From positions 212,774 to 276,773 of the forward strand of contig JAMPIV010019104.1 in NCBI GenBank assembly GCA_024509875.1: DNA of 64,000 bases, read 5' to 3'. A program made the position numbers and the translations under genes. The notes below the pieces were generated by a model. That model worked only from the letters and a program-made list of their open reading frames with translations. It ran no database searches and had not been told where the DNA came from. This document shows positions 20,026-33,985 of the stretch, in pieces. The first letter of the stretch is position 1. Every line of letters starts with the position of its first letter. Origin of the DNA: Oreohelix idahoensis. Its lineage: Eukaryota; Mollusca; Gastropoda; Stylommatophora; Oreohelicidae.

Positions 20026-22450
20026 TGTCGTGGAATATTCTAATCCACATATATAAATTATCAAGTAAATATAAAGCCTAATAAATACATATAATAAATA
20101 AAGGAAGAAGAATGGTAAAGAACAGTGCTGTCACAATGACTGTACTCGAAATCCCCCTTGTTTTATGCTTCGTCTGCAAATTGTAACGCTTTCACGTTGA
20201 TAGTAAAAGCTTACTGTATTATTACCCGCTTTCTTCAATGAAACGTGTGCTGCATTTCTAAGAAAAACATTGAGAGGCCCTGCGTAATGACCTAAATTAA
20301 TCCTAACATTAATTATATTACGTTACCAAAACGAACGAACAGATGGACTCAAATATATAGAGAGAGAGAGAGGGGCGAATAAAATCGGGAACGCATGCAA
20401 CACGCGTCGCGCGATACACAAATGCTGCCATCATGCGTGTAAGTCTACATGCACTAATTTTTTTTCAGACGGACAGTGATAAAATACACTACCCTTTCCC
20501 AGAGTTAGGTTTATAAATCCTGAAATCTCTTATTAGGAAAGACAACATTAGATGGGTTTACGGTTGAAAACATAACAGTACCCAGACAGCACATCTTCGA
20601 AACAGGAGGTAGAAAATACATATTTTGAACGCAGCCACGTAGCTCTTTCAAATTGGTATATTTGGGTTCCTTAGGGCTTGCTGACAAATAATATGTAAAA
20701 CGTTACGCAAATAGTCCAGGAATTAATAAATTATACCCAAAATAAAATAGTGAGGATGCCTGACAGCATGGAATCATTTCTGCTCATAAAATTTTTTTTA
20801 TATAACGTGTTTGAAAAAACCTTACGTTACATAAATAGCCTACCATGTAAACTCCCAATTGATTGGAGCGCAACAAATGAAAGCCTAACCACGATTGGTC
20901 GGACTATAAATACTATCTTTCGTTGTTAGGGGAAACGGGGAAAGGTAACATTTTTTCAAACACTTGTCGAAACGGGGCCTCATTGGCTAGACTCGCTGGA
21001 TATAATCACTTGGGAGCGTTAGTTCGAAACCACTTGTTTAAATAAGCTTGATAAAGCATCAGTGCGTTGAAGCCAGCTCACAATTTTGCTAAAATAAAAG
21101 CCTGGAACATAAGCAGATGGAAATTTGTGCCAGTAATTGTGCCAGAATTCATTGCTAATCAACGTATCTGTGTTTATTTCCATGAAATTGTGGTAAGCTT
21201 GAACCATTCAGTATCTTTTAATGAAAATTGAATGTAAATTGTTAATTTATGCCTGTATATATATGTGTAGTTCAGTGGCAAACAAGAGATAAAGCCTATA
21301 ATGCTCCAGCCTGAACAGAGGGTGTCGGAGGGAAGTAAAACGGCATGGAATGGCCAAATAGTACACTGACACCTAGATGATTGACTAGAAAGAAATAATG
21401 CTGGAATTGCAGAGGCGTAGTAACCATTAAGGAGGTTAATGCTGGTATAAAGTACTTCAGAATGAAGCTGATAGTTGGCCTAACGCTCTGAACTCAATGT
21501 TTGTGCTGTATTGTGATCAGTGTAAAAGAGAGTATAAGTTAGTTATGAAGTAGAAGGTACATCCTTCTTGATTTCAGGGACAGTGGTCTTGATGGTACTG
21601 AGCAGCACCTGGTCAGAGCTTTGCTGAATCCAGTGTCGGACAGCATACTCCTTGGTCCTTTTAGCTATCAGTGAGGTGTCTCCAGAGCCCAGAGGAGAAT
21701 TCGAGCAGAGGAGTCCTTTCCTGCCGCCATCACGCCAGATAAGCTAACTTGGCCAGCTGAGCTCAACATTATGTCCCCTCATCTTGAAATGACTTTATAA
21801 AAATAACATTCAGAGGGGAATTTAATTGTCTTAATATCAGGAACTGAGAACATCTCCAATACTAGTCCCAAAAGACAAACTATTGAAGTCATGATGACAA
21901 ATACCAACAGAGCTTGAACAAAACAAAACCAGTATTACCTCATTTTACTACTACACAACTGACACACATAGAATATTTGTAATAATATATGTCACTACAA
22001 TATTCATATTAAATACATTCTGTACATAACTTGTAATTTAAACTGCTTGTGATTCCTGGTTCCCTTGTAGTTGAATCAGGACACATATTCATTCATGCCA
22101 GTAATGAATACATATTGTTATTTGAAAAGTTACGAGTGACTTCTTTAAGATATTCTCATAGAGTGTTATATGTATGTGAGTGTCACAGTGTTGTTAAGAG
22201 TAGTGGATTAAATTAAATTGTTTATCTGTCTGTTGTTGTGACTTACACTTCATCATACACATACCCTAGACACATAACGTAGCCATCACACTATTCCAGA
22301 ATAATTCTGACTGAGATATATAGATATGTGGTAGCAAGTAAGGTTATATATAATACACTACTCTTATTAGATATATATATACCTTCACAGCTGATCTCAG
22401 TCAGTACACTAAGTCCCCTATAAATATTTATAACATCCCACTTCACCACA
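20026..22450 (+). mobile_element. Solo LTR of the GMR1-like element family
   Basis: It begins TGTCGTGG, ends TTCACCACA, and is flanked by the 5-bp duplication CCCGT (20021-20025 and 22451-22455). It aligns along its full length with the LTR at 37784-40236, with visible substitutions and small indels, so it is older or from a related lineage. No internal region remains, as expected after LTR-LTR recombination. A promoter-like CTATAAATAC lies at 20904-20913. Confidence 0.92.
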
Positions 22451-22492
22451 CCCGTGTCCTCTATTTTATTATTGCTCTTTATCCTTTTCCTG

Positions 22493-22524
22493 TATTTTTC
22501 GCATTCGTTCGTTTGCGAAAAATA
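22493..22524. other. Perfect 11-bp hairpin in R copy 1
   Basis: TATTTTTCGCA (22493-22503) and TGCGAAAAATA (22514-22524) are exact inverses around a 10-base loop. The other R copy has the same perfect stem (62175-62205) with a different 9-base loop. Confidence 0.8.
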
Positions 22525-22587
22525 TTTTCTTTCCCATTCTCACTTTACCGTTTTTCTTTCTCATACTGATACGATTTCTATTACGTA

Positions 22588-23576
22588 CGAGGCGAGTTTT
22601 TTAAGTAATTCCCGTTTTAAAATAATAAAAAAAACCATCATATATAAAAATGATCTATTGCAGCCAAAAGTGGACCATACATTTACATTATTTCTTAACA
22701 TAGTCACCATTGACTTCAACACATTTTTGGTATCGTGGCACCAGGTTCTTAATTCCAGTGTCAAGGAAGTCTGCCGCCAGTGTCTTGAACCATTCATTAA
22801 CGCCTGTCTGCAGTTCATCATCAGTTTCAAACTGCTGGGATGCCAGCCACTTCTTTAGGTGCATGAAAAGGTGGTAATCACTTGGCGCGAGATCGGGGCT
22901 GTAGGGCGGGTGGTCAAAAATTTCCCAGTGATATTTTTGCAACAATTGAACAGTTCGATCTGCGGTGTGAGGTCGAGCATTATCGTGCAAAAACACAATC
23001 CCAGTGGACAGCAATCCACGTCTTTTGTTATGGATGGCACGTCTAAGTTTTATCAGTGTCACAATAAGCATTGGCATTAACTGTCTTTCCACGTTCAAGA
23101 AAATCAATAAACATGACCCCTTCTTTGTCCCAGAAAACAGTGGCCTTGATCTTTTTGACAGAAGGTGCTTGCTTAAACTTCTTTGCTTTCGGGGACCATG
23201 AGTGTCGCCATTGCATCGACTGTTGCTTTGATTCGACGTTTGTGTAGGAAATCCAGGTCTCATCTCCAGTAACAATGTGGCCCAAAAATTCATCTCCTTC
23301 ATTTCGATAGCGTTGCAAAAACTTTTGAGCCGAAGCCAGGCGTTTCTGCTTGTGTTCATCGGTTAACATCTTCGGCACCCATCTGGCGGCAGACTTCCTT
23401 GACACTGGAATTAAGATCCCGGTGCCACGATACCAAAAATGTGTTGAAGTCTATGGTGACTAAGTTGAGAAATAATGTAAATGTGTGGTACACTTTTGGC
23501 TGCAATAGATCATTTTTATATATGATGGTTTTTTATTATTATTTTAAAACGGGAATTACTTAAAAAACGCGCCTCG
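22588..23576 (-). mobile_element. Fold-back mariner with 193-bp inverted arms
   Basis: The ends begin CGAGGCG and are flanked by TA (22586-22587, 23577-23578). Normal mariner inverted repeats are about 30 bases. Here 22588-22780 and 23383-23576 are inverse copies over about 193 bases, including the C-terminal coding end of the transposase (Asp-Phe-Leu-Asp-Thr-Gly-Ile-Lys to Gln-Lys-Cys-Val-Glu). The 5' end of the element and the DNA-binding domain are absent. The other R copy lacks the insertion, which confirms the boundaries. Confidence 0.9.
22688..23404 (-). pseudogene. mariner transposase, N-terminally truncated
   Basis: On the minus strand it begins within the linker before the catalytic domain (Ala-Ala-Arg-Trp-Val-Pro-Lys-Met-Leu-Thr). 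It shows Val-Thr-Gly-Asp-Glu-Thr-Trp (first Asp, near 23270), His-Asp-Asn-Ala-Arg-Pro-His-Thr (second Asp, near 22975) and Tyr-Ser-Pro-Asp-Leu-Ala-Pro-Ser-Asp-Tyr (third Asp, near 22880), the mariner DD34D signature. A frameshift near 23055 splits it between the first and second Asp. The helix-turn-helix half is missing, replaced by the inverted arm. It cannot make active transposase. Confidence 0.9.
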
Positions 23577-24500
23577 TAGATGTCAGGCTCTGGAGGTTAT
23601 TGCGTTGTAGACGTAAAACTGTGAATATCCATCTATCTCAGACATAGGGCAGACATATCGTCTGCATTTTCACCTGTCACAACGTAGTTTCATCGGCTGA
23701 GTGCTCAGGTGAGTTGTGAAACCCGACATCTGCACGGCGCAGAATGAGACATTTGTCTGGTAGTTTCCTCTGTCACGGCACTCGGGGCCAGTTTCGTTAG
23801 CGTGAGGTGTCTAAGACGCGTTTGGCATGTTATGTCCAGCGTCTAAGGTACGTAGGTGTTAAGAGAAGGGGAGGCTATTGCGTGGGTTTGGAAATAGCGC
23901 ACATCTTTGTCCGTTTCATAGATATAACTAGAGTTGGAAACCTGACTTCACGCACTCAGTAACTTCGCAGTTAGACTAGAACAACCTACGTTCGAGCCCT
24001 AAGAATCTCTGTTATAGAAGAAATTAGTTGGTCGAATTGAATGTTCGATTTCTAAGTATCTCTGTTGATGATAGAGGGCATTAGTTGGTCGAAGTGGTTT
24101 TAGTTCTTAGTAGTTCTGTGTTGAGTGAAAACTGGGGTTAACCCAAACTTTGCCAGCGTTAAGTACTGATGAGTAATATCTGAGAAGAGCTAAAAAAACA
24201 TTTTCCTTAAAAGACTTGGTGTAAAATCTTTACAAGACCTTTAAAGGTGAAATGACATAACGGGCCTATTGCGCCAGATTTTATTCTTCCTGAGAAAACT
24301 TAAGTACAGTTCAGCCCTTGTGGCGAGTAAACTATTACAAACAGTAACGTTCCGCAAATTATGTCAACTTGTGGTGTGACCAAGAAGGTTACCTTTTGAT
24401 CGAAGTTACAAACCTGACATTGTTCCTAAGTAGTGGAAACCTCGTGATTCTGATCCTGTGAGCCCGATTGAAAACTAATTCTTACCTGAACTGATAAAGT

Positions 24501-26080
24501 GACACTAACTTAAAATCTGAACAAAATTATCGCCTGAAGAGGACGCTCCCCAGACAAATTGGATGAAACCAAGATCTGCAGAGCTGGGTATCCACTTCAT
24601 CAAACGATAAAACAGATTGTGTCATAACGTGCGGCAGACGGCGAACAGCAGCATGATTGTAGGTAAGGTTGTGTGAGACAGGGCCCTGATGAATGAACCG
24701 AGAGAAAGCAGGAACGAGTGACTCTTTTATGGTATACCAAATTTCACCCACTTTGAAATTTCTTTATGCAAGTTTTGTTGCAAACAAGATACTTTTCCTT
24801 AGGATAGATCATACTATATCTAAGTCTGTTCATACCTTTAAAAGGGGGAAAATCATTAGATTACCGCTAATGTATCCGTGACTCTTTGGGCGATCACTTT
24901 TCTTCTAACAGGACTGTGGGCTAAACATCGAGGGATAAGATCATACTGTGGGTCTATCATTCTTGTAGCATTTTTATTGACTTTATGACTATTTGTATAT
25001 GCTTTGATGTAATTTCTATGTGTTGTGATGAAATTTTAGATGATAATTAAAATTTCTCTTGAACTTAATCAGCGCGTTGGTCAGCTCGTTCCAAAATATC
25101 TGTATAATCATTGGTATAGTTTTCCCCACTTCTGTACGTCTAGCTGTCGTCTTGTATGTGCGTGCACGTGAGTGGATAGAAATATATATGTAATATATAT
25201 ATGTGCTTAGACTGTCTGACTCCTCTAAATCTGTCTTAGAAGATAGGTGAAAGAGAGAAGATTTCTCGATTTCAGAGACAGCCTCTATCACAGTCTACCA
25301 TCTCACTCGTGGAAATCTATTTCTATTACTATCTCTCACTGTGACTATCACTTATTCTAATCTATTCAGAAGGAACCAACCCTTGTCTTAATTCTCCTAT
25401 CAAAAATCTACGACACTTACTAATAAAGGAAATGACGTCATACCGATATGGTGTAGAAGCAGACGCGAAATTGTCAGGCAGAAGTGGGTGATCGTCTGCT
25501 ATAAGAGATACGGCTTGTGTTTGAATGTGAGCGGACGTATGTGTATTGAGCTCCTGCAGTCTACTGGGATTTTCCTGCATCATTCCGTCACTAGGGCAAC
25601 AAGATACTTTGGCGAGGTATCCCTAGTCTATTCTATTCAGGAATCATATCTAGTTACGAAGAAGTCAGGTGTACGATGAGAATAAAGACTGTATGATTGC
25701 CATTGACCAGCGTTTGACAGTGAACGAACTGGCCGACTGCCTATTACTGCATTTGCCATTGGGCCTATATTCTATTATCACGGAGCTTTGTGTCCAGTAA
25801 AATAAACTGCGTATGTAAATTGTGAAGGAGGTGTTGGTCAGCTCACTGAAGTATGCTGATACGTGTTGTTGGACTACCCCTAGTGTGTACTTTGGCCACG
25901 ACGACCTTCTCTGAACATTATATATAATACGGCACGCATCAATACACCAGATATTTCCTAGGGTTCTCTGAAGAGACAAAGAAAGAACATAACTACTTGT
26001 TAAGTCATGTTTTTGAGTGGGAGTTAAGTGTTTGGGATTTTTATGTACGGGTCTGATTTTTTATAGACACGCTAGTAAGC
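24501..26080. other. Unclassified DNA, possibly another old repeat
   Basis: No protein similarity was recognised. Stretches such as GAGCGGACGTATGTGT.. (25530) and TTGTGTCCAGTAAAATAAACTG (25788) weakly resemble 30340-30370 and 30620-30650. The region may therefore be an ancient dispersed repeat. The similarity is too low to define ends by eye. Confidence 0.4.
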
Positions 26081-27722
26081 ACGTTTAAAGTTCATCATGT
26101 GACGTATTCTTTCCAGAACGTTGTCTCCATTACAGCTGCTCTGAACGCATCACGATTCTGGGCAAGTCGACCTGCATCAGCCAAAGACAAGTTCAGACTC
26201 TCTGTGATGTCCTGGGTCCACCGTCGTCTAGGTCGACCCCTTCCCCTTTTTCCAGGGACCATGCCTTCCATCACTGTTTTTTCCAGACTATTATGTCTTT
26301 TTATATGACCGAAAAATTTCAGCTTCCTTATTGCGATGGTATTTAGGCGCCAATGTTCCTGTACGTTTAGTGAGTGCAGTACTTCTCTGTTGGTCTTTTT
26401 TTCTGTCCAGGGTATTCTCAACATCCTTCTGTAGCATTTAATTTCGAATGATGTAATCTTTTTTGCAACTGTTTTATTGAGTGTCCAAGTCTCGCAGCCG
26501 TATGTTGCTACTGGGAATATACATGCTCTGATCAGTTGTAACTTTGTTTCTTTGCTTGTGCCTTGCCATAGGTTTTTCATCTGTATTAGCTTATGTGAAG
26601 CAATTGCAAGTCTTCTTTTAATTTCTACTGCACAGTCGCCAGAGCTGTTAATGATTGATCCTAAGTATTCGAATTCATTGACACTTTCCAGTTCTTCGTT
26701 ATCAATTTCAATTTCTGGTTTGGTCTTTACTTTGTCTGTTGTCAATACTTTGGTCTTCTTGGTGTTTAGGTATAGATTCTGGGCCTCGCTGTGTTTTTTG
26801 GTGGACAGAAGTAATTGTTCAAGTCCTTTTGGGTTGGTCGATAGGAGGACTGTGTCGTCAGCATATCTGATTTCCGGGATCTGGTACCCGCCGATGTTAA
26901 ATGAGTCAAACTCTGTGTGTTCTTGGTCATCTCTTACGTTTCTCATGATATTCTCGGCATAAATGTTAAACAGGTAAGGGGAAAGGGTACAGCCTTGTCT
27001 TACTCCTTTCTGTACTTCAAACCATTCTGATGTTTCCCCCTCTATTCTTACGGCTGCCTGTTGTTCTTGGTACAGCAGTGCGATGAGTTGTATAAGGTGG
27101 TTTGGAAATCCCATATTTTTCATAATAGCCCATAACTGCTGATGTTGTACACAATCGAAAGCTTTGGTGTAATCAATGAAACAAGTATGTAGGTCAACGT
27201 TGAATTCTCTACACTTTTCTATGATGATCCTCATGTTGAATATATGATCTCTAGTGCCTCTACCTGGTCGAAAACCCGCCTGTACTTCATTTATTTCTGT
27301 TTCTAGCTTTTGTTGCATCCTTTTCATTATGATTTGTAAAAGTATTTTGCTGGCATGGCTTATAAGAGCTATAGTTCTGTAGTTTGTGCACAGTTTCAGG
27401 TTGCCCTTTTTTGGCAAGGGTATGTAAATTGATCGTTTCCATTCCTTGGGCCAAATTCCGCTTTGCCAGATCTTGCAGCATAATGCATGGTATATACGAG
27501 CGCTGCCTTCTCCTCCTGCCTGTATCATTTCAGCTGTTATTTCATCGCAACCAGGAGATTTTCCACTTTTTAAGTGTTTGATTGCATTCCGGACTTCCTC
27601 TATGGTAGGTTCTGGTTCACGTTCCGCTTCATTCATGACGTTGTTATCTGCCGCTTTGTTTATTTCCGTATACATTTCTTGACAGTACTCCTTCCATCTG
27701 TTCAGAATATACGTTTAAAGTT
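26081..27722 (-). mobile_element. LINE-A, 5'-truncated, with 12-bp duplication
   Basis: The direct repeat ACGTTTAAAGTT lies at 26081-26092 and 27711-27722. The 1618 bp between begins (3' end, minus strand) right after the stop codon, so the 3' UTR is only a few bases (ending ACATGATG). Short 3' ends without poly(A) are usual in the RTE clade. The endonuclease half is missing through 5' truncation. Confidence 0.9.
26095..27675 (-). CDS. LINE-A reverse transcriptase, open frame
   Basis: This is a 526-codon uninterrupted frame. Reverse transcriptase motifs appear in order: Ser-Gly-Lys-Ser-Pro-Gly-Cys-Asp-Glu (about residue 38), Gly-Phe-Arg-Pro-Gly-Arg-Gly-Thr (about 135), Phe-Ile-Asp-Tyr-Thr-Lys-Ala-Phe-Asp (about 165), Gly-Val-Arg-Gln-Gly-Cys-Thr-Leu-Ser-Pro (about 227) and Tyr-Ala-Asp-Asp (catalytic, about 272). 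After these come Tyr-Leu-Gly-Ser, the Tyr-Gly-Cys-Glu-Thr-Trp block and a basic Gly-Arg-Gly-Arg-Pro-Arg-Arg tail. No apurinic endonuclease precedes it, because the element is truncated. The initiator Met is simply the first in the frame. The intact frame and clean duplication suggest a recent insertion. RTE-like affiliation is my best guess. Confidence 0.88.
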   Translation of the reverse strand: MYTEINKAADNNVMNEAEREPEPTIEEVRNAIKHLKSGKSPGCDEITAEMIQAGGEGSARIYHALCCKIWQSGIWPKEWKRSIYIPLPKKGNLKLCTNYRTIALISHASKILLQIIMKRMQQKLETEINEVQAGFRPGRGTRDHIFNMRIIIEKCREFNVDLHTCFIDYTKAFDCVQHQQLWAIMKNMGFPNHLIQLIALLYQEQQAAVRIEGETSEWFEVQKGVRQGCTLSPYLFNIYAENIMRNVRDDQEHTEFDSFNIGGYQIPEIRYADDTVLLSTNPKGLEQLLLSTKKHSEAQNLYLNTKKTKVLTTDKVKTKPEIEIDNEELESVNEFEYLGSIINSSGDCAVEIKRRLAIASHKLIQMKNLWQGTSKETKLQLIRACIFPVATYGCETWTLNKTVAKKITSFEIKCYRRMLRIPWTEKKTNREVLHSLNVQEHWRLNTIAIRKLKFFGHIKRHNSLEKTVMEGMVPGKRGRGRPRRRWTQDITESLNLSLADAGRLAQNRDAFRAAVMETTFWKEYVT

Positions 27723-28014
27723 ATGAGATGATTTTTTATTTGGGTGCTTGAACATAGCTCAACTGAGTATATGTAAGTTTTTTTAAACATAAAGAAAGTG
27801 TTCAAATGTTCTGAGTAGTTGGGGGAGAGATACGGGTGAGCTGAGCTCACATCTCAAGCTGTTAGTTCGCGCTTGAGTGAAGATGTACTGAGTTGTATTG
27901 AGAAACAATAACCTCGGTCATTAGGTATCTGGCAGAGCTTCGAGACGGTTCTTATAGTCTCGCTAGTCTGTCCAGAGTGCTTTTTGAAGGGAAGAGATTC
28001 AATATATTATTAAT
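27723..28014. other. Spacer between two LINE insertions
   Basis: No feature recognised. It ends with the target site of the next LINE. Confidence 0.5.
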
Positions 28015-28928
28015 GCCATGGATTATTACTTACTTACTTAGTCGTTCCCCTTCTACCGTGAGGTGTAGAGGTTTGGAAGAGAGAGCGCCAGACCATTCTA
28101 TCAGCTGTCTTCTTCCTGGCCTGGTTCCATTCTAGTCCTCGGTCCTTCAAAGATTGTCTAATGTTGTCCTCCCAGCGGACTCTGGGTCGTCCTGGAGGTC
28201 TGGATCCCTGGCTCTTTGTTTCCCATGCTTGTCGTGGTAGCCGATCTTCTCCCATTCTGCAGACATGGCCAAACCATCTTAGTTGGGACTGTTCTATTTG
28301 GGTCTGCAGCGGATGGGATTTTAGGCCTTGACGGATCGTCTGGTTGCGGACCATGTCTCTTCTTGTTACTTCAACCACTTTCCTCAGATACCTCATTTCT
28401 GAGGTTTGGATCTGGCTTTTGTGGGTTGTAGTCATTGCCCACGACTCGCATCCATATGTCAAGACTGGGACATAGGTGGAGCGGTATACAGCCATCTTCG
28501 TTTTCTTACCAACCTCTTTCTTGCTGAGGAATCCACGATTTATGGCCTGAAAAAGTCTCCCAGCCGCTGCTTTTCGAGTGGCCAACTCTTCTTTGATGCC
28601 TCCCTTTCGGTCTATAATAGCTCCGAGATATTTAAAGTGGTCGACCTGCTCCAGGACCTGTTCTCCCAACTTAATCTGATGTTTTCTTTCTTCTCGTGAT
28701 ATCACCATGGATTTTGTTTTAGAGCTGCTTATGACCATCCCTCTCTTCTCCAGCTCTTCCTTCCAGACTTGCAGGTTGGATTGGAGATGTGCCTCTGATT
28801 TAGCAATCAGGGCAACATCATCAGCAAATGCCAGCTCCGAAATATAGACCTGTCTCATCTTCCAGTACCCCACTGAATACTTTTTTGTTCTCTCCTTACA
28901 TGCCTTGATGACATCGGCCATGGATTAT
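28015..28928 (-). mobile_element. LINE-B, 5'-truncated, with 12-bp duplication
   Basis: The direct repeat GCCATGGATTAT lies at 28015-28026 and 28917-28928. The element is 890 bp. Its 3' end on the minus strand is a (TAAG)n microsatellite, shared with tails at 4.2 and 5.4 kb. Confidence 0.9.
28034..28921 (-). CDS. LINE-B reverse transcriptase C-terminal part
   Basis: This 295-codon open frame starts just before the catalytic box of the reverse transcriptase (Leu-Ala-Phe-Ala-Asp-Asp, about residue 30). It continues through the thumb (Lys-Tyr-Leu-Gly-Ala-Ile, about 97) and the Tyr-Gly-Cys-Glu-Ser-Trp block (about 158). A Trp-Phe-Gly-His-Val segment and a basic Pro-Gly-Arg-Pro-Arg-Val-Arg-Trp stretch follow. 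It ends with Pro-His-Gly-Arg-Arg-Gly at the 3' microsatellite. The ATG and the first Ala codon come from the target duplication (GCCATGG), not from the LINE, so the apparent start is an accident of insertion. Fingers, palm box A and the endonuclease are missing. Confidence 0.88.
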   Translation of the reverse strand: MADVIKACKERTKKYSVGYWKMRQVYISELAFADDVALIAKSEAHLQSNLQVWKEELEKRGMVISSSKTKSMVISREERKHQIKLGEQVLEQVDHFKYLGAIIDRKGGIKEELATRKAAAGRLFQAINRGFLSKKEVGKKTKMAVYRSTYVPVLTYGCESWAMTTTHKSQIQTSEMRYLRKVVEVTRRDMVRNQTIRQGLKSHPLQTQIEQSQLRWFGHVCRMGEDRLPRQAWETKSQGSRPPGRPRVRWEDNIRQSLKDRGLEWNQARKKTADRMVWRSLFQTSTPHGRRGTTK

Positions 28929-29546
28929 ACCGGCTATTACCATTTATAATGAATTGCTGTTAATGTAACCAATTTCTGACGGATTATATATATATTTACC
29001 ATTTATTTTCATCACCAGCAATCTTAGAGCTATATTTTATCGTGACTTGTTTAAATTCTTTTTCTAGTCATTGAACCGGTTTTTGTTATTGTTGTTGTTG
29101 TTGATTTGTTTGTTTTATTTTTACTTACATAAATTAATGTTGTGCTTTCGTGCGCCTATTTTTTTTTTCCTTTCTGAAGTAGACGCCCGGCTGCGAAACG
29201 GGTTATTTTGGTCACTGAGTGTTACATAAAAGTATATCCTATTTGTGTGACATATTGCAACTTGATAAAGCGAGGATACGCATGACGGATGATTCAAGAT
29301 GTGTACAGTGGGATTATGAATTACGCGATCTCAATTTACGCGAATTCGAAATATTGTGAACTTTGTCAAAAGTCGAAAAAATGTCGATACTACTATTACA
29401 ATTCATTATTTCATGTCTTTATTTTATGCTCCTTAACTGTTATATGCATGCTCCTATGCTTTTTATGAAAACTTTTATTAATTTTAAATTTAATCTACTC
29501 TGCAGAAACACCTCTCCGGACAGTAACGTACTGCGATTCTTTTAGG
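28929..29546. other. No gene recognised
   Basis: AT-rich. No domain, repeat or boundary identified. Confidence 0.5.
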
Positions 29547-29640
29547 GGTCGGAGTGGCTAAGAGGTATGCCGTCCGCCTCTAATTATAAAGGTACCGGGT
29601 TCGCTCCCAGAACAGGGAATATAGTTGATGGAAATTGTTT
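29547..29640 (+). repeat. tRNA-like SINE head or tRNA pseudogene
   Basis: An A-box-like GGAGTGGCTAAGAGG lies near 29551 and a B-box GGGTTCGCTCCC at 29598-29609. The spacing resembles a serine/leucine-type tRNA with a variable arm, but the stems do not pair well enough for a working tRNA. The body after the B-box is short. Confidence 0.5.
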
Positions 29641-29665
29641 TTTACAACCAGTGGTTCTTAATGAT

Positions 29666-29706
29666 ATCATAACCCCCCCCCCCCCTTCCTCCCCCCCTCC
29701 CCCCCG
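29666..29706. repeat. C-rich homopolymer tract
   Basis: About 40 bases almost entirely C with a TTCCT break. Similar G- or C-runs occur at 48760-48775, 51507-51519, 52107-52122 and 59543-59565. Run lengths are likely to be unreliable in assembly. Confidence 0.9.
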
Positions 29707-29709
29707 ATA

Positions 29710-33519
<3,810 letters not shown>

Positions 33520-33540
33520 TATATATATATATATATATAA

Positions 33541-33985
33541 TAGTCTTGCTCATTCGTACGCTTTTACATAATAACTGAATCAACTAAGATTGTTATGTTT
33601 TAAAATAACATGTAGCACATTTAATAATCAATTAGTTTTAACAGGTTAAAATAAATAGAATGATGGTGAATTTTAGATGAAAATAAAACTTCTCGTCATT
33701 GAGATTTGCTTCCGAGGAGTTAGTTTAAAGAATATTTATGTCCTTTTGCTGGTGCCTGTTAGCAAGCACTTAGCTTGTATAAGCGAGTTCTGCAGCCGCA
33801 TTATTCGTCAAGTCTTTTGTGATGATGACACTTCCCCGTCTGGTAGCTTCGTTCCTCAAACAGTCTGATAGCTTAGTACCACGATCTTTTAGACAAAATA
33901 AAAACAAAAGCCTCTGCTAAGTACAATTGTGGGCCGCAAATTAACAGGCGCATTGTCTCGCTGTCCACCCACCAATGTTTATCTC
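33541..33985. other. No gene recognised
   Basis: AT-rich DNA between the two Tc1 elements. I looked here for the missing left end of the second Tc1 copy and did not find it. Confidence 0.45.

Larger units (their letters stand above)
19990..24500 (+). repeat. Unclassified dispersed repeat R, copy 1 (with two insertions)
   Basis: Stripped of the solo LTR and the mariner, this matches 62105 onward. Shared blocks include TATTTTTCGCA, ATACTG..ATACG, TTAGATGTCAG, CAGCGTGAGGTG-type stretches and AGAGAAGGGGAG. The best conserved is CTTTGTCCGTTTCATAGATA with AACTAGAGTTG, then GCACTCAGTAA..TTCGCAGTTAGACTAGAACAA. The similarity then continues weakly to about 24480 (TGTGGTGTGACCAA, AACCTGACATT). There is no long open frame, no tRNA-like boxes and no recognised protein. 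It could be an LTR, a non-coding gene duplicate, or the leader of an unknown retroelement. Confidence 0.7.

Noticed and set aside
29547..29640. Functional tRNA gene
   Set aside because: A- and B-boxes are present, but the acceptor and arm stems do not pair convincingly.
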